A DNA stretch of 64,000 bases from Hermatobates lingyangjiaoensis. Its lineage: Eukaryota; Arthropoda; Insecta; Hemiptera; Hermatobatidae. Below are positions 61,811-64,000 of this stretch, piece by piece. Every line of letters starts with the position of its first letter. Position 1 is the stretch's first letter. The position numbers and the translations under genes were made by a program. Location of the stretch: positions 5,043,001 through 5,107,000 of the forward strand of contig JAPFBL010000049.1 of the NCBI GenBank assembly GCA_026182355.1. The letters are read 5' to 3'. The notes under the pieces were generated by a model. That model was given only the letters and a program-made list of their open reading frames with translations, did not search any database and was not told the origin of the DNA.

Positions 61811-62829
61811 TTCCTTTTGATAGTGTATCGTATTTAGTTTAACACTAACTGTAATGTTAAATATATTTAATCTTCTAAACCTTGATGACATAATGTAAAG
61901 TATAATATAAATGATTTTCACTGAATTTATATCGTCAGCTCAACAAATCTAGTCAGCATCTAGAGCAATATATCTTTTGGTCAGCCTTAAACTCTGTTTC
62001 AAAGTCATGGTCTTCTGTTTATTGTCAACATCTAATTTGTTGGAGAATATAAACTTCTATTTATAATATTCAAAATTTTCACTTATAAAAATATAATAAA
62101 TATTCATTTGGTTCTCTTCGTTGTTATCGATTCAAAAATTATAAAAAAAACTGAATTAATTTTATATCCTCTATTTTTGTTGTTGCCCTTCTAATACTGT
62201 TGCGATCATTGTATCATAATTCACATCTTCAAAGGATTCACCACTCCTTAAAATATCTTCAGTTCATACAATAAATTCTAAGAATAACAAATTGTTAAAA
62301 CATATTCAATTTATAAAGTTAGACAAGTAATTATCTATGTTTAAAAATATTTGATTGGAGAGTTCATAGTAATATAAATACTAATAACATTAAAAACAGT
62401 CAATAGCTAGTGTATTTCACTATTAGAGTTAGAGAAGATAAAACTTCATACTCAATTACATGCTCAGATTTATTATGAATCCTTTAATTTGTATCCTGGA
62501 ATTGGTAGTTTAAAGTTGAGAAATGGAAATGAAACTGCTATAATATATTAAAATTACAAAAATGAAACTTATTATCACGACTATGTAATAACTTTAGTCT
62601 TAACTGTGTCACTTGTTTTACGGAAGTAATCCTGGGTTGATATTCTAAACTTTTAAATATTTCTAACTTTTACCACTCACTGTTTTTTCTCATTAAAGAT
62701 AATCAACAAATTCATCAGTTTTTTCTTGTGACTGTCTTTTATTTCAAGTACTCACTTTTTCGCTTTTTTTAAATATTTCAAACTTGATTACTGTAGAAAA
62801 AAAAATAATATTTCAGACTTTTATGAGAG

Positions 62830-63060
62830 CTGTAATAGTTTTGAGGTTTTTGAGAAATATGTGAAGGTATAGAAGGGTCTGTTGTGGAGGTAGTTTGAGG
62901 TGATGGTGGTCGCTGGTAGCTAGTTGAGAAAGCGGGGATGTCAAAGGAAAAAGAAAGTGTCGGTGGGCTGGTGCGGGTAGCCCAGCTGCCCATGCCTCTA
63001 CCCGCCACTCATTCTACCTTGTGTGGCCTTTTTTTTTAGACTGCTTGCTCAAGGCTTCTT
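62830..63060. other. GC-richer island B
   Basis: A minus-strand 76-codon ORF ends here (MAGRGMGSWATRTSPP...). It shares the word GTGTCGGTGGGCT with island A and an AAGGTAGAA start in the opposite orientation, hinting at a shared repeat. A TTTTTTTTTAG acceptor-like tract is at 63,028-63,038 on the plus strand. Unassigned. Sequence from 63,061 to 64,000 holds nothing recognised. Confidence 0.3.
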
Positions 63061-64000
63061 ATCCGGCTCCACAGCCATCTAAGTTGCTTATTTCTCTCAC
63101 AGGAAAGCTACTATCTCGAGAACCTTAACTTCAGATTTATTTGAAATTGATTAGCTAACGAACAATTATTCATTTTTTATTTTTTTTTTTTCTAAAACAG
63201 TTTCCCTTTAAACTCATAATGAACGTTTATTCAAGAAATGAAATTCTTACAATAGGAAGATCAAAGAATTAGTAACAATACTTAGTTCACCAAAAATGAA
63301 AACCACAAACAGTCTTCACATAAAGGAAGTTTCATTTATCAAATATTTCCTTATATGGTTAAATACCATATAGTAACAGGCTATACAACTTAGAACACAC
63401 AAAATCGTTTAATAACAACTTCCTGTTTTTTTTGTGTTTGTATTGTTTTTTTTTATAACTGGGTAAATAATCATATTAGTTCTGTTTGTTAGTTACAAGT
63501 AGAAAAAAAAAACAAAATAACTTTAAGCCAAGTTACTATTTAATTTACAAGTTAAACTTATGAGAATTCAAGATAAGGCATGTGTCATTGTCCTCAATGA
63601 TACATAGATTACTAATTAATTTTATTTCAATTTTCCTGTAGCAAGTAAAAATAATGTGCGCTCTCTTCGTTTAAGCCTTATTAAATACGAGTATAGTAAC
63701 TTATACTTTGTAACTACATTCATTGTAGTTCTTATCGTTTGATGGCCTTTCCTCCTGCCTCTCGTAAGTCCACCTCTTTGATTCCTTCCTTTTCTACATC
63801 TAATCACTCTTTGATAAAGCATGTGTCATAGAGTTGTGAAAATTTATCTTCGTATGTGTGTACAGCGTGAGTGACTGGATTTGTCTTCCATAAAATTTCT
63901 TACTTCATTTATAATACTGCAGCTCGCAATTCAGCGTTCTGAAAAGGAACTCCAACTTTTATTTTTCTCTAACTCTGTATCTCTCTTTTACTCTTTTCAA

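Overview
This is AT-rich animal nuclear DNA with one confidently recognised host gene and otherwise a dense, nested bed of mobile elements, satellites and microsatellites. Introns have GT/AG borders. The gene product resembles insect-type TRIC (TMEM38) channels, and the repeats (Helitron-type, Penelope-like, non-LTR retrotransposons, a tRNA-derived SINE) fit an invertebrate. An arthropod is my best guess; the exact group cannot be read from this window.

Region by region. (1) 0.97-6.88 kb: a complete seven-exon TRIC cation-channel gene on the minus strand, 275 codons, with a 4.0-kb first intron. (2) 7.3-13 kb: a hAT-like remnant, then minus-strand copies of a dominant repeat family (called family H here), one carrying an inserted Helitron-helicase fragment and an 80-bp minisatellite; a tRNA-like relic lies between. 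(3) 14.3-16.5 kb: a 5'-truncated non-LTR retrotransposon (RT end plus RNase H) with (AC)n arrays on both sides. (4) 16.6-22.8 kb: more family H copies and a second helicase fragment. (5) 23.8-31.8 kb: Penelope-like remnants (two N-terminal pieces, one GIY-YIG C-terminal domain, three hammerhead-like motifs), a 34-bp minisatellite, a nested family H pair, and a 183-bp hammerhead-like insert whose empty site is also in this window. (6) 34-37 kb: decayed LINE pieces and a SINE with a perfect 12-bp target duplication. (7) 39.7-46.8 kb: a full-length family H copy, a 233-bp tandem satellite, a hAT end and an RT relic. (8) 49-59.4 kb: LINE fragments and a three-layer stack of family H copies. (9) 60.7-64 kb: a possible start of another gene on the plus strand, plus two GC-richer islands.

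Family H is the main structure of interest. Full copies are about 1.6-2.1 kb with no convincing ORF. They begin ACTTTACTATAAGTAAAG, carry the inverse motif near the 3' end, have an internal GT/GGGT simple repeat, end in a GAGTG-N5-CACTC hairpin followed by CAGA, and insert into T tracts. Those traits match non-autonomous Helentron-type (DINE/HINE-like) rolling-circle elements. That class assignment is inference. Copies at 25.7, 52.4 and 53.3 kb look almost identical, so amplification was probably recent.
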